Assembly (NCBI RefSeq): GCF_002154695.1
Contig: NZ_MTAV01000120.1
Location: forward strand, 1 to 52,132
DNA from: Nostoc sp. T09
GTDB lineage: Bacteria > Cyanobacteriota > Cyanobacteriia > Cyanobacteriales > Nostocaceae
Length of the DNA: 52,132 nt
Direction of reading: 5' to 3'
The notes below the pieces were generated by a model, which had not been told where the DNA came from, searched no databases, and worked only from the letters and a program-made list of their open reading frames with translations. Position 1 is the first letter of the stretch, and each line of letters opens with the position of its first letter. Positions 17,863 through 26,352 of the stretch are shown here, one piece after another. A program made the translations under genes and the position numbers.

Positions 17863-18165
17863 CTACTCCTCGAATAATTCGCCAAATAATTCCCGTACCT
17901 TTTGTTTGGCGTCGTCTAACATCATTTTACCCAAATCGGTAGCCCGGTAGAGTCGTCGGCTTTGTCGCCCCAATCGCTCCTCAACAGAGTACAGATATCC
18001 TTTGCGCTCCATATCATGCAGCATTGGGTAGAGTGTTCCAGCACTGAGTTTGTAGCCGTGACGTGCCAGTTCTTCAATAATGCCTAAACCAAAAATTGGC
18101 TCCTGAACTGCATGATGCAGAATGTGAAGCCGAATCAAACTGGAGTAGAACTCTCGACCATCCAT
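17863..18165 (-). CDS. PadR-family transcriptional regulator
   Basis: About 100 aa from ATG 18165 (a TTG at 18186 would add 7 residues). Small winged-helix DNA-binding repressor. Typical PadR pattern: LIRLHILHHAVQEPIFGLGI, then EELARHGYKLSAGTLYPMLH, DMERKGYL, and the wing RLGRQSRRLYRATDLGK. The C-terminal helix KQKVRELFGELFEE would make the dimer contact. PadR proteins often repress a neighbouring transporter or detoxification gene, but the adjacent kilobase is empty, so no target is suggested. The neighbour ndhD converges on it. Family call is firm. Confidence 0.92.
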   Translation of the reverse strand: MDGREFYSSLIRLHILHHAVQEPIFGLGIIEELARHGYKLSAGTLYPMLHDMERKGYLYSVEERLGRQSRRLYRATDLGKMMLDDAKQKVRELFGELFEE

Positions 18166-18308
18166 CAGGCAAGGATTTTGCAACAATAAGTCAAGATTTC
18201 ATTTTCGCCTATATTTAGCCTAGGTATTATTAATCGCTGTTATCTCCCTGTTGTGTCACTCTCCGGAAACTTTTGCCATTTCTAAATTCTAGAGCTTTTG
18301 TATAGCAG

Positions 18309-18338
18309 GCGATGGCTTCGCCGCGCCGTAGGCATCGC
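18309..18338. repeat. GC-rich Nostoc-type hairpin repeat
   Basis: GCGATG (18309-18314) pairs with CATCGC (18333-18338), enclosing GGCTTCGCC. Its composition is sharply different from the AT-rich surroundings. Such GCGATGGCTTCGCC hairpins are a known dispersed repeat type in Nostoc genomes. Confidence 0.75.
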
Positions 18339-19078
18339 GCGATTATTTTCTAATAACAAATATAAGACCGATTTTTTCTAATAGTATAGCTTGTATTGAT
18401 TGCCTCATCAGGCTTAAGCGCGATCGCCCTCCCAGAAAGTGACAGAAGAAGGATATTTATACCAAAAATAGCGTTTGCTGAAGAATAGTATCAAAGAAAG
18501 CAAGATTCTCCTAATTCCAGAATCAAATTTGTCTACTTATTCAAGAATAATTAACCCGAAACCTAATTAGAGTTTTGTTCCTTAACTCAATTTGCCAGGT
18601 TTCTGTTAGTCTGGTTCAGGTAAAAAACGAGTAAATTATCAAAATCTGTGACTCAAATCAACTAGAAACCAAGAGATTCGTTTTCTACTTCTAGCTAAAA
18701 GTCGTAATATAAACAGTCAAACTGCAAAGCTTGTACATCTGAAGGTAACCCACACTAACAAAAATAAAAATTTTACCAAAAAACTAGTAATGCTTTAGTT
18801 TTTGGCTAATTTTTCGAGAGAAGTCTCTCAATTAAAACTTTTGTAGTTTCAGTACCAACTCGTAAATAAACTTTTAGCATAAATTCTGCTTTATTTGAAT
18901 AGTTATACTTACAAATGTCTACAAGTAATTACACATAAATTTTTGATATATTTAACAAATAACTAAAAAAACAAGGATGCTCATAATAATGTAGATTGGG
19001 CAGAAGAGAAGCGGATGTTAAGCCCTATTGATTTGTAGGTCTATACTTATACAACCGTATAATCACTTGCAGTAAAAA

Positions 19079-19111
19079 TACTCTACCCTTAATCAATCTA
19101 AAGGTAGAGTA
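19079..19111 (-). terminator. Intrinsic terminator of the DUF6335 gene
   Basis: Nine-bp perfect stem TACTCTACC (19079-19087) and GGTAGAGTA (19103-19111), with a 15-nt loop. On the minus strand it is followed by TTTTTACTGC. It lies about 50 bp beyond the minus-strand gene's stop. Confidence 0.8.
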
Positions 19112-19163
19112 AGATTTGTAATGAATTCTGAGCATTTGATGAAACTTAATTTCTCTCAGTGAG

Positions 19164-19571
19164 CTATTTCCGGTCTTGATAATCTTCAGAAGACATCGGA
19201 TCTAACTCCCAACGGCGATCGTCACGCTCTTCTAAAATATCATTAGTGCGGAGAAAAGCGCGATCGTCCATTTCTAGCCCAACTGCTGCTTCTAATTCCT
19301 CAGTGACGTTTTGATCGGGAGTGGGAGCAGTACCACCAACCGCTTCATCTCCAACTGCATCTGCATCTTCCCAATAAGCGTCAACATCCCCACCAGTCAG
19401 TTCGGGACTAGTTTCTGTATACTCGCGTCGTTCTGCTTGTATGGAGCGCCCACCGATATTGTATCCTGGCAGGTCTTTTACACCCGTGCCGTAAGATTCG
19501 GTAATTGCTTGAGGCAAATCATCAGAGTTTATTTCTTCATTACGATTTTTTTCTGCCATAATTCTAGCCAT
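19164..19571 (-). CDS. DUF6335 family protein
   Basis: 135 aa, very acidic and polar, predicted largely disordered. Recognisable stretches are LPQAITESYGTGVKDLPGYN, SPELTGGDVDAYWEDADAVG, DEAVGGTAPTPDQNVTEELE, AAVGLEMDDRAFLRT and RRWELDPMSSEDYQD. These match what I recall of the cyanobacterial DUF6335 family, for which no function is known. No signal peptide or membrane span. A second in-frame ATG (residue 5, at 19559) is an alternative start. It is divergent from the DUF2267 gene and followed by a good terminator. It stands at the head of what looks like a stress-gene block. Confidence 0.8.
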   Translation of the reverse strand: MARIMAEKNRNEEINSDDLPQAITESYGTGVKDLPGYNIGGRSIQAERREYTETSPELTGGDVDAYWEDADAVGDEAVGGTAPTPDQNVTEELEAAVGLEMDDRAFLRTNDILEERDDRRWELDPMSSEDYQDRK

Positions 19572-19739
19572 TTCTGCATCTTCACCATAACCTTTTCCTA
19601 ACAGAAGCTTGTCTAACTAGCGATGTATTACTTTAGAAATAAAACAATCTATCCCCTGGGAACGAAGTTAATTTACTATTTGAACCATACTCTGGTAAAT
19701 ATGAATTCATGGTCAAACCCGTGTAGTTGAAGTTATTAG

Positions 19740-19795
19740 TTATGAGCAATAAGTTAATAAACAAAATGTTTTGATTAATAGTTTATTGCTCATAA
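19740..19795. repeat. Long AT-rich hairpin between divergent genes
   Basis: Arms TTATGAGCAATAA (19740-19752) and TTATTGCTCATAA (19783-19795) are perfectly complementary over 13 bp. The inner 14 nt on each side pair partly, so most of the 56 nt can form one hairpin. It could act as a cruciform, a transcript hairpin or a small mobile repeat. The 344-bp spacer (19572-19915) holds nothing else recognised apart from the ribosome site at its right end. Confidence 0.7.
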
Positions 19796-19915
19796 TTAAT
19801 TTTTATTCAAAAAAATTATCGATATATTCAATTTATCTTTTTTTGAATTTGATTATTGATCGTCAGCTACCTGAATGCTAAAAGGCAGCATTTATGGGAA
19901 AAACGGAGGTACAAA

Positions 19916-20305
19916 GTGGAATACAACGAGTTTATTACCCACGTACAAAGCCTAGCCCAATCCAATTCTCGTGCAGAGGCAGAACGTGCTACCCGTGCCA
20001 CATTGGAAACAATTAAAGAACGGATTGGATCTGATGAATCCAAAGAATTAGCTGCACAGCTACCTGATGAACTGAGCAATTATTTACAAGGAAGTCAGGG
20101 AGAATCTGGTCAATCTTTTAGCTTGCAAGAGTTTATTGCTCGTGCCAGTCAAAAAGAAGACATTGAACCAACAACTGCCGCGATTCATGTGCGGGCCGTT
20201 TTTGCAGTCTTACAAAATGCAATTAAACCAGAAAAATTTGCCACTTTTCATAAACATTTCTCTCACGATTATGAAGAACTTTTTCCTACCGCACCAACTA
20301 GCTAA
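19916..20305 (+). CDS. DUF2267 domain protein
   Basis: 129 aa. The start is the GTG at 19916 because a strong GGAGG sits at 19905-19909, 6 nt upstream. A longer frame opening at 19856 has no ribosome site. The protein begins (V)EYNEFITHVQSLAQ. The DUF2267 pattern follows: AERATRATLETIKERIGSDE, KELAAQLPDELSNYLQG, then a second similar helical half with IHVRAVFAVLQNAIKP and FATFHKHFSHDYEELF. All-helical, cytosolic. The family is common in stress-related gene groups of cyanobacteria and rhizobia, with no established biochemical function. It is followed 160 bp later by the PfpI fusion gene. Confidence 0.9.
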   Translation: MEYNEFITHVQSLAQSNSRAEAERATRATLETIKERIGSDESKELAAQLPDELSNYLQGSQGESGQSFSLQEFIARASQKEDIEPTTAAIHVRAVFAVLQNAIKPEKFATFHKHFSHDYEELFPTAPTS

Positions 20306-20464
20306 GTTCCTTCATAGTAAACAAAGTAGACAAATTCAAGATTTATGAAAATGGAGAATTTTACATTTTAGTCTAAAAGAATATAGCCAGCCTCATGAAA
20401 TAAATTATCAAAGCTGTTGTCTATTTTAGGTAGTTGAATTCTACAGTTACTCAGGAAAAATCAG

Positions 20465-21562
20465 ATGGTACATCATAACAATCATTCTGGCAAGAAAAAA
20501 GTTGCTATCCTCATTGAAAATGGCGTCGAGGATTCAGAATTTACGATTCCTTACAATGGGTTAAAACAAGCGGGAATGGAGGTAGTTGTCCTCGGTTCAC
20601 GCATGAATGAGAAATATAAGGGTAAACAAGGCAAAATTAGCATCCAACCTGATGCCACTACCACAGAAGCAATTGCTGCGGAATACGATGCGGTGGTTAT
20701 TCCCGGAGGTATGGCTCCAGACAGAATGCGGCGCAACCCTAACACAGTACGCTTTGTACAAGAAGCTGTGCAACAAGGAAAATGGGTAGCTGCGGTTTGT
20801 CACGGGCCACAACTTTTGATTGAAGGCGATTTACTCAAAGGTAAACGCATTACTGGTTTTACGGCTATCCGCAAGGACATCATCAATGCTGGTGCAAACT
20901 TTATAGATGAGCCACTAGTAGTTGATGGCAATTTAATTACTTCCCGTGAACCTGGGGATTTAGCGATTTTCACCACAGCTATCTTGAGCCGCCTGGGTTA
21001 CGGTGGTAAAGATGCTGCATTACCAAACGAAACAGATACATCTGCTGAATGGTGGAAACTGGCTGATGCTTGGGGTGGCTCAACTAAAGGAGATATTGTT
21101 AAAGGCTTGAATACTGCTCTGGCTGGTGAGCGTTATTCCTTAGAAGCATTGGAGAAGTATCTTGAAAAAGAATCAAACACAGAAGCGCGATCGCTGTTTC
21201 AAGAGTTCATCGGTACTAAGCAGCGTCATATCGAGAAATTGGAAACATACCTCGATAGATTGGGAGAAAAACCTTCCTTAGCTGCAAATGTTGCCGATCA
21301 ATATGCCAAGGTAAAAACTGCTTTTACAGGAAGCGATGATGTATATCAAATACGTTGCGCTTTAGGCGATTTGCAAACAGGAATTGGCGATATTGGCAAT
21401 TTGTGTGCCCAGTTTACCGATCCAGTTGCCACCGCTATTTTCAAACAAATTTACCAAGATTTATTGGCATACGAACAACGATTGGTAGGACTGTATCGAG
21501 GGAGTATAGGCGCAGAGGTTAAGCCTCCCAAGCCTACTACAGGAGCAGCTACAGCTATGTAA
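20465..21562 (+). CDS. DJ-1/PfpI-family protein fused to a C-terminal helical bundle
   Basis: 365 aa, two parts. Residues about 10-180 are a DJ-1/PfpI fold, with VAILIENGVEDSEF, DAVVIPGGMAPDRMRRN, and the nucleophile elbow AAVCHGPQLL with Cys112-His113. That group includes proteases, chaperone-deglycases and glyoxalases. Residues about 195-345 form a predicted four-helix bundle (DIVKGLNTALAGERYSLEAL, FQEFIGTKQRHIEKLETYLD, AIFKQIYQDLLAYEQRLVGL) resembling DUF2383/ferritin-like bundles. Several Glu and His could bind metal, but no canonical ferritin site is certain. The last 15 residues are Pro/Thr/Ala-rich. ATG 20465; no signal peptide. The role is probably protein or metabolite damage control under stress, by inference. 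Confidence 0.85.
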   Translation: MVHHNNHSGKKKVAILIENGVEDSEFTIPYNGLKQAGMEVVVLGSRMNEKYKGKQGKISIQPDATTTEAIAAEYDAVVIPGGMAPDRMRRNPNTVRFVQEAVQQGKWVAAVCHGPQLLIEGDLLKGKRITGFTAIRKDIINAGANFIDEPLVVDGNLITSREPGDLAIFTTAILSRLGYGGKDAALPNETDTSAEWWKLADAWGGSTKGDIVKGLNTALAGERYSLEALEKYLEKESNTEARSLFQEFIGTKQRHIEKLETYLDRLGEKPSLAANVADQYAKVKTAFTGSDDVYQIRCALGDLQTGIGDIGNLCAQFTDPVATAIFKQIYQDLLAYEQRLVGLYRGSIGAEVKPPKPTTGAATAM

Positions 21563-21584
21563 TTTGTGTGTGAACCACAACAGA

Positions 21585-21626
21585 GGACACTTTCATGCAG
21601 GGATTTTTCCAAAGTGGAAAGTGTCC
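21585..21626 (+). terminator. Perfect 10-bp inverted repeat after the PfpI gene
   Basis: GGACACTTTC (21585-21594) and GAAAGTGTCC (21617-21626) with a 22-nt loop, 23 bp past the stop codon. There is no T-run, so a processing or partial-termination hairpin, or an operator, is as likely as a classical terminator. Confidence 0.45.
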
Positions 21627-21704
21627 ATCGCGCAAAGAACATAGAGGCAAAAGAGAGTCTTTGTGCCTTAAGTGGTCATCTTACTGCGATCGGGAGGAAA
21701 AAAA

Positions 21705-22403
21705 GTGACTGCGACACCAGGAGATAGAACAAATACAGGTCAAGGTGAAGCCAGTGAAACTGAACGTTGGGCTTCTTTAATCGGTGGCGGAGCTATGGTG
21801 CTCATGGGTTTAAGACAAGGCTCTTTGCGCGGTGCGCTAACGGCTTTGGCTGGTGGTGGTCTGATATATCAAGGTGTAACCAAACAAAGCACAATTGAGC
21901 AAGCACAGGAAGCGATAGGCATGAACAAACCAATCAAAGTTGAAAAGACGGTAACAATAAATAGACCAGTAGAGGAACTGTACCGCTTTTGGCACAACTT
22001 TGAGAATTTGCCGACATTTATGAAGCATCTCAAATCTGTGAAGGTGTACAACGAGACACGTTCTCATTGGATTGCCAATGCACCTTTGGGTAACAGTGTG
22101 GAATGGGATGCAGATATTTTAGAAGACCGAGAAAATCAATTTATCTCTTGGGCTTCAGTGGCGAATGCAGATGTAGATAACTCGGGTTTTATTCGCTTTC
22201 AAAAAGCACCAGGCGATCGCGGTACAGAAGTCAAGGTTGTTCTGGAATATAACCCCCCTGGTGGGCAATTAAGTGCGGCGATCGCCAAACTTTTCGGTGA
22301 AGAACCAGAACAGCAAATTGGTGACGATTTGCGTCGCTTCAAGATGCTGATGGAAGCTGGAGAAATCGCTACCACAGAAGGTCAACCCTCTGGACGCCAG
22401 TAG
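21705..22403 (+). CDS. SRPBCC domain protein with N-terminal membrane segment
   Basis: 232 aa from the GTG at 21705, selected by GGGAGG at 21692-21697, 7 nt upstream. Residues 20-65 carry two hydrophobic stretches (WASLIGGGAMVLMGL, ALTALAGGGLIYQGV) that resemble the YgaP-like/DUF2892 membrane hairpin. The rest is a START/Bet v1-like SRPBCC domain. It begins IKVEKTVTINRPVEELYRFW and includes LPTFMKHLKSVKV, WIANAPLGNSVEWDADI and FIRFQKAPGDRGTEVKVVLE. The bound ligand is unknown; such 'cyclase/dehydrase' annotations are not functional proof. Part of the putative stress block, followed by heptad repeats that lead straight into the next gene. Confidence 0.88.
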   Translation: MTATPGDRTNTGQGEASETERWASLIGGGAMVLMGLRQGSLRGALTALAGGGLIYQGVTKQSTIEQAQEAIGMNKPIKVEKTVTINRPVEELYRFWHNFENLPTFMKHLKSVKVYNETRSHWIANAPLGNSVEWDADILEDRENQFISWASVANADVDNSGFIRFQKAPGDRGTEVKVVLEYNPPGGQLSAAIAKLFGEEPEQQIGDDLRRFKMLMEAGEIATTEGQPSGRQ

Positions 22404-22415
22404 TCATTAGGGTTT

Positions 22416-22525
22416 GTCATTTGTCATTTGTCCTTTGTCATTTGTACTAAACACCAATGACCAATGACTAATGACCATTGACTGTTGACTAATGACCATT
22501 GACTAATGACTATGGACTAATCAAT
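22416..22525. repeat. Phased 7-bp repeats ending at a start codon
   Basis: Four GTCATTT-type units (22416-22443) are followed, after a 12-bp spacer, by ten units of the AATGACC/AATGACT/ATTGACT type (22456-22525) in opposite orientation. All are phased by exactly 7 bp up to the ATG at 22526. The two halves are roughly complementary and could fold back on each other. They replace any visible ribosome site of the dehydrogenase gene. Confidence 0.9.
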
Positions 22526-23695
22526 ATGAAAGCAGTTTGCTGGCATGGAGCCAACGATGTGCGGGTAGAGACGGTGCCAGATCCGAAAATTCTCAACCCC
22601 CGTGACGCTATTATCAAAATTACTTCCACAGCAATATGTGGCTCAGATCTACATATCTACGGTGGCTATATTCCCACAGTGCAACAAGGTGACATTATTG
22701 GTCACGAATTTATGGGGGAGGTGGTAGATGTAGGTAGTGGAGTCCATAATTTAAAAATAGGCGATCGCGTCGTTGTTCCCTCAACAATTGGCTGTGGTCA
22801 CTGCAACTATTGCCAGCGTGATATGTGGTCGCTGTGCGATAATTCCAATCCCAAAGGTTGGATGGAAGAAAAATTATACGGCAATATCACCTCAGCAATT
22901 TACGGCTACTCTCACCTATTGGGTGGTTATGCAGGCGCACAAGCAGAATATGTGCGCGTACCTTTTGCAGATGTGGGTGTCGTTAAGGTTCCTCGCGACT
23001 TACCGGACGAGATGCTGCTATTTATCTCCGATGCCATTCCCACCGGTTATATGGGAGCCGAATTCTGCGATATTCAACCTGGTGATACCGTAGCCGTTTG
23101 GGGTTGCGGTGCTGTTGGACAGTTTGCCATGATTAGCGCCTATATGATGGGTGCAGAGAGAGTGATTGCGATCGATCGCTTTCCTGAACGTCTAGAAATG
23201 GCGAGAAAGTTTGCCAAAGCAGAAACAATCAACTACGAAGAAGTTGATGCTGGCGAAGCGTTGAAAGAGATGACTGGTGGCCGTGGCCCCGATGCTTGCA
23301 TTGATGCAGTGGGTTTAGAAGCACATGGTGTCGGATTAGAAGACTTCTACGATCAGACAAAACAAAAGCTGAGATTAGAAACTGACCGTCCCCATGTACT
23401 ACGGCAAATGATGGTGGCTGCACGTAAAGGTGGCACTCTTTCCATTATGGGTGTTTACGGTGGCTTTGTAGATAAAATGCCCTTCGGTGCTGCTATCAAC
23501 AAGGCTCTAACCTTCAGGATGGGGCAAATGCACGGGCAGAAATATATGCATCTGTTGCTACAACTTATTTTGGACGGAAAACTCGATCCATCTTTTGTTG
23601 TTACCCACAAATTACCGCTAGAACAAGCACCCCACGGTTACCACATTTTTCAACAGAAAAAAGACAACTGCATCAAAGTTGTTCTTAAACCATGA
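22526..23695 (+). CDS. Zinc-dependent alcohol dehydrogenase (copy 1)
   Basis: 389 aa medium-chain dehydrogenase. Starts [15 protein letters not shown], exactly like the copy at 24492. An upstream ATG at 22499 would add nine repeat-derived residues and is rejected. Catalytic zinc site: CGSDLH with Cys and His, and GHEFMGEV. Structural zinc lobe: [15 protein letters not shown] with four Cys. NAD(P)-binding motif: [10 protein letters not shown] (GxGxxG). A lengthened C-terminal region of the glutathione-independent formaldehyde dehydrogenase-like subgroup is suggested by [13 protein letters not shown]. The substrate is unknown. Next gene 53 bp downstream; all genes of this block run in the same direction. 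Confidence 0.93.
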   Translation: MKAVCWHGANDVRVETVPDPKILNPRDAIIKITSTAICGSDLHIYGGYIPTVQQGDIIGHEFMGEVVDVGSGVHNLKIGDRVVVPSTIGCGHCNYCQRDMWSLCDNSNPKGWMEEKLYGNITSAIYGYSHLLGGYAGAQAEYVRVPFADVGVVKVPRDLPDEMLLFISDAIPTGYMGAEFCDIQPGDTVAVWGCGAVGQFAMISAYMMGAERVIAIDRFPERLEMARKFAKAETINYEEVDAGEALKEMTGGRGPDACIDAVGLEAHGVGLEDFYDQTKQKLRLETDRPHVLRQMMVAARKGGTLSIMGVYGGFVDKMPFGAAINKALTFRMGQMHGQKYMHLLLQLILDGKLDPSFVVTHKLPLEQAPHGYHIFQQKKDNCIKVVLKP

Positions 23696-23748
23696 AATAG
23701 CTCATAGCTATTAACAATAAACAGATTGTAATGCAACGGAGGATGTCT

Positions 23749-24315
23749 ATGACACGTGTATTTTCTTGGATACAGAATGTGATTGTTCGCCGGATTATGG
23801 TAGTTTTGCTCCTAGGATTGGCGTTTTTGGGAATGCAAAGTTTCGGCTACAGTAATGGAATGGTGGCACAAGCCGACGTGAAAACACCAGAAGGTATCTA
23901 TTACAAAGGAACACCCGATAACGTTGGCAATACCAGCAGTGACAAGAATATATTAGAAAAAGCCAGAGATACCCTAAACCCAAATACTGGCAATAATCCC
24001 AGACGAAATTTTGATGATGATCGGCGCTTTTCTAGGGAAGATCGAGGATCTTATGGCAATAGAGGATACTATGAAAATGGTGGTAATAAAGGCAAGATTG
24101 GTGATACCGTAAAAACACCAGAAGGTATTTACTACAAAGGCACCCCTGATAGTAACCAGATTGAGAATAGCCAAAATAAACTGAAAAAAGGTGCTGATAC
24201 TATTCGCGAAAAGCTAAACTTAGATGAAGACACTCCTCGAGCTACAAAAGACTTTGTGAATTCAGTTAAAAGCAAAGTAGGAGAAGTTGTCAATCCAGGT
24301 TCTAAGAATAACTAA
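23749..24315 (+). CDS. Secreted protein with duplicated KTPEGIYYKGTPD motif
   Basis: 188 aa from ATG 23749, placed 6 nt after GGAGG (23738-23742); ATGs at 23731 and 23743 are too far or too close. Signal peptide: FSWIQNVIVRRIMVVLLLGL to about AQA. The mature protein is highly polar and Gly/Asn/Arg-rich in the middle (RGSYGNRGYYENGG). It contains two copies of VKTPEGIYYKGTPD about 75 residues apart, also conserved at DNA level. Each is followed by an amphipathic helix (ILEKARDTLNPN; LKKGADTIREKLN). The C-terminal AVKSK-like helix recalls LEA or low-temperature-induced proteins. Not recognised as a named family. It sits between two dehydrogenase paralogues. Confidence 0.8.
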   Translation: MTRVFSWIQNVIVRRIMVVLLLGLAFLGMQSFGYSNGMVAQADVKTPEGIYYKGTPDNVGNTSSDKNILEKARDTLNPNTGNNPRRNFDDDRRFSREDRGSYGNRGYYENGGNKGKIGDTVKTPEGIYYKGTPDSNQIENSQNKLKKGADTIREKLNLDEDTPRATKDFVNSVKSKVGEVVNPGSKNN

Positions 24316-24323
24316 GAACGCTT

Positions 24324-24344
24324 GTAGGGTGGGCATTGCCCACC
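24324..24344. repeat. Partial copy of GTAGGGTGGGCAT repeat
   Basis: GTAGGG followed by the palindrome GGTGGGCA-T-TGCCCACC. It matches the left end of the complete element at 27342-27395. Confidence 0.7.
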
Positions 24345-24393
24345 AAAATACTCAGATGTTGAACATCAAGATATTGTCAGCAATTTCTTAACT

Positions 24394-24428
24394 AATTGTA
24401 GAGACGCGATGATTCGTGTCTCTCAATT
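24394..24428. terminator. Hairpin (GTAGAGACGCG type) after the secreted protein gene
   Basis: AATTGTAGAGACGCG pairs with CGTGTCTCTCAATT around an ATGATT loop, giving 14 pairs with one bulge and one G-T. It is a known style of dispersed Nostoc hairpin and could also end the upstream transcript. No T-run. Confidence 0.55.
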
Positions 24429-24491
24429 AAAACTAATCAAGATATTAATTCTGACAAACCAAAAAAATTTAAAGCCTAAGGATTAATAATT

Positions 24492-25661
24492 ATGAAAGCA
24501 GTTTGCTGGCATGGAGCCAATGATGTGCGGGTAGACACAGTTCCTGACCCCAAACTGATAAACCCGCGTGATGCCATTATCAGAATTACCTCTACGGCAA
24601 TTTGTGGTTCCGATTTGCATCTTTACGATGGCTACATCCCCACAATGCAAAAAGGCGATATCCTTGGGCATGAATTTATGGGGGAAGTCGTTGAACTTGG
24701 CACTGCTGTTAAACATGTAAAAGTAGGCGATCGCGTAATTGTTCCCTTCACTATTTCCTGTGGTTCTTGTTTCTTCTGCCAACGCGATTTGTGGTCTTTG
24801 TGCGATAACTCTAACCCCAATGCTTGGTTAGCAGAAAAGCAAATGGGTCATTCACCAGCAGGTCTGTTTGGTTACTCACATTTATTGGGTGGTTACGCTG
24901 GTGGTCAAGCAGAATACGCCAGAGTACCTTTTGCAGATGTTGGCTTGTTCAAAATTCCCGATGGTTTAACGGATGAGCAAGTATTATTTTTAACTGATGT
25001 TTTTCCTACAGGTTACATGGCAGCGGAGAACTGCCATATTAAACCCGGTGATATCGTTGCAGTGTGGGGTTGTGGCCCTGTCGGACAATTCGCGATTAGA
25101 AGCGCATACATGTTAGGTGCAGAAAGAGTTATCGCCATTGACCGTATCCCCGAACGCTTACAAATGGCTCAAGACTACGGCAAAGCCGAAGTTCTCAACT
25201 ACGAAGAAATGGATGTTGGCGAAGCACTCAAAGAAATGACCGGAGGTCGTGGCCCTGACGCTTGTATTGATGCCGTGGGGATGGAAGCACACGGTACGGA
25301 TGCGATGGCGGTGTACGACAAGGTAAAGCAAGCAGTACGCCTAGAAACAGACCGACCCACAGCATTAAGGCAAGCAATTGTAGCTTGTGGGAAAGGCGGT
25401 CACCTATCTATTCCCGGAGTCTACGGCGGCTTTTTGGACAAAATACCTATGGGTGCTGCTATGAATAAGGGCCTAACCTTCAAAATGGGACAGACTCACG
25501 TCCACAGGTATGTAAAACCATTGCTAGACCATATTCAAAAGGGTGACATCGATCCCTCATTTATCATCACCCACCGCCTACCTCTAGAACAAGCACCCCA
25601 CGGCTACGAAATTTTCAAGCACAAGAAAGATAACTGTATCAAAGTTGTACTCAAACCGTAA
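24492..25661 (+). CDS. Zinc-dependent alcohol dehydrogenase (copy 2)
   Basis: 389 aa, same length and colinear with the copy at 22526. The first 20 codons are nearly identical in DNA. Catalytic zinc residues are in [11 protein letters not shown] and GHEFMGEV. The structural lobe is [15 protein letters not shown] with four Cys, and the nucleotide loop is [10 protein letters not shown]. The two copies differ in the lobe after the Cys motif ([14 protein letters not shown] versus [14 protein letters not shown]) and in the active-site region, suggesting different substrates. The leader here lacks heptad repeats, unlike copy 1. The cupin gene follows 15 bp later, so the two are probably co-transcribed. 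Confidence 0.93.
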   Translation: MKAVCWHGANDVRVDTVPDPKLINPRDAIIRITSTAICGSDLHLYDGYIPTMQKGDILGHEFMGEVVELGTAVKHVKVGDRVIVPFTISCGSCFFCQRDLWSLCDNSNPNAWLAEKQMGHSPAGLFGYSHLLGGYAGGQAEYARVPFADVGLFKIPDGLTDEQVLFLTDVFPTGYMAAENCHIKPGDIVAVWGCGPVGQFAIRSAYMLGAERVIAIDRIPERLQMAQDYGKAEVLNYEEMDVGEALKEMTGGRGPDACIDAVGMEAHGTDAMAVYDKVKQAVRLETDRPTALRQAIVACGKGGHLSIPGVYGGFLDKIPMGAAMNKGLTFKMGQTHVHRYVKPLLDHIQKGDIDPSFIITHRLPLEQAPHGYEIFKHKKDNCIKVVLKP

Positions 25662-25676
25662 GGAAATTAATGGAAT

Positions 25677-26018
25677 ATGAGTGACACCAGCGTTAAGAAA
25701 GTAGACTCTACCCATTCGCCTAAAGGTAAGCTGGGTCAGAAGTATCTTGCATCTGGCAAGACTGTGGCTATGCGTCTTTGGGAAAATGAACAACCAAGCG
25801 AAGATAAACCCCCAACCTCTCGTGAGTATGAAACGGTCGGTTATGTAATTAACGGCCGAGCCGAGTTACATATTGAAGGGCAAACAATTTTGTTAGAGCC
25901 TGGGGATTCTTGGGTGGTTCCTAAAGGATCAAACCACACATATAAAATTTTAGAAGCGTTTACCGCAGTTGAGGCCACTAGTCCGCCTGCTCAAGTGCAT
26001 GGGCGTGATGAGAACTAA
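25677..26018 (+). CDS. Small cupin-domain protein
   Basis: 113 aa single-domain cupin, a small beta-barrel. Cupin motif 1 region: YETVGYVINGRAELHIEGQT. Motif 2: PGDSWVVPKGSNHTYKILE with a conserved His. The usual motif 1 His-His pair is absent, so metal binding may be partial or altered. ATG 25677 follows the dehydrogenase stop by 15 bp. The C-terminus SPPAQVHGRDEN is typical of small stress-linked cupins. A clear terminator at 26146 ends the transcription unit. Function unknown; co-transcription with a dehydrogenase is the only clue. Confidence 0.88.
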   Translation: MSDTSVKKVDSTHSPKGKLGQKYLASGKTVAMRLWENEQPSEDKPPTSREYETVGYVINGRAELHIEGQTILLEPGDSWVVPKGSNHTYKILEAFTAVEATSPPAQVHGRDEN

Positions 26019-26352
26019 AGCAGAATTCAGAATCAATATTAGGGGATTTTAACCTGTGAAAAATTTTCTTCTGAATTCTGACTGCTACTTACTAAATTCT
26101 CGTTAAAATTTCAACCTCTTTCAAGAGCAAATCAACACAGTTCCGCACCGATAAATTAACTAGATTTATCGGTGTTTTTTTGTGTGTATCTATGGTTTTA
26201 AATAATCGGAATTTTTGTAATATTTTTATCTGGCTGGAGGCTGATGGAGACATAAGTTTTAATTAGTTTCCTAGAAGGAGAAGGCAAGACAAAAATTACA
26301 TTGTCTGCCCTAGCAATATCTCATCAATCAGTCTCATCAATTAGGAATTAAC
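26019..26352 (+). promoter_or_regulatory. Intergenic region upstream of Mn-catalase
   Basis: 334 bp. Holds the terminator at 26146-26181 and then an AT-rich leader with AGGA at 26343-26346 serving the catalase start. No operator-like palindrome was recognised, although the catalase promoter must lie between 26182 and 26340. Confidence 0.5.
26146..26181 (+). terminator. Intrinsic terminator after the cupin gene
   Basis: Perfect 11-bp stem CACCGATAAAT (26146-26156) and ATTTATCGGTG (26164-26174), a 7-nt loop and seven T residues. The best terminator in the window. Confidence 0.93.

Larger units (their letters stand above)
18166..19163. other. 1-kb non-coding region upstream of padR-like gene
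   Basis: About 1 kb with stops in all frames and high A+T. It holds a GC-rich palindromic repeat at 18309-18338, a HIP1-type site at about 18420, a small palindrome TTATTCAAGAATAA at 18537-18550, a GAGAG/CTCTC hairpin near 18818, and a terminator at 19079-19111 for the DUF6335 gene. The padR promoter must lie at its left end. I saw no tRNA or recognisable small RNA. Confidence 0.55.
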
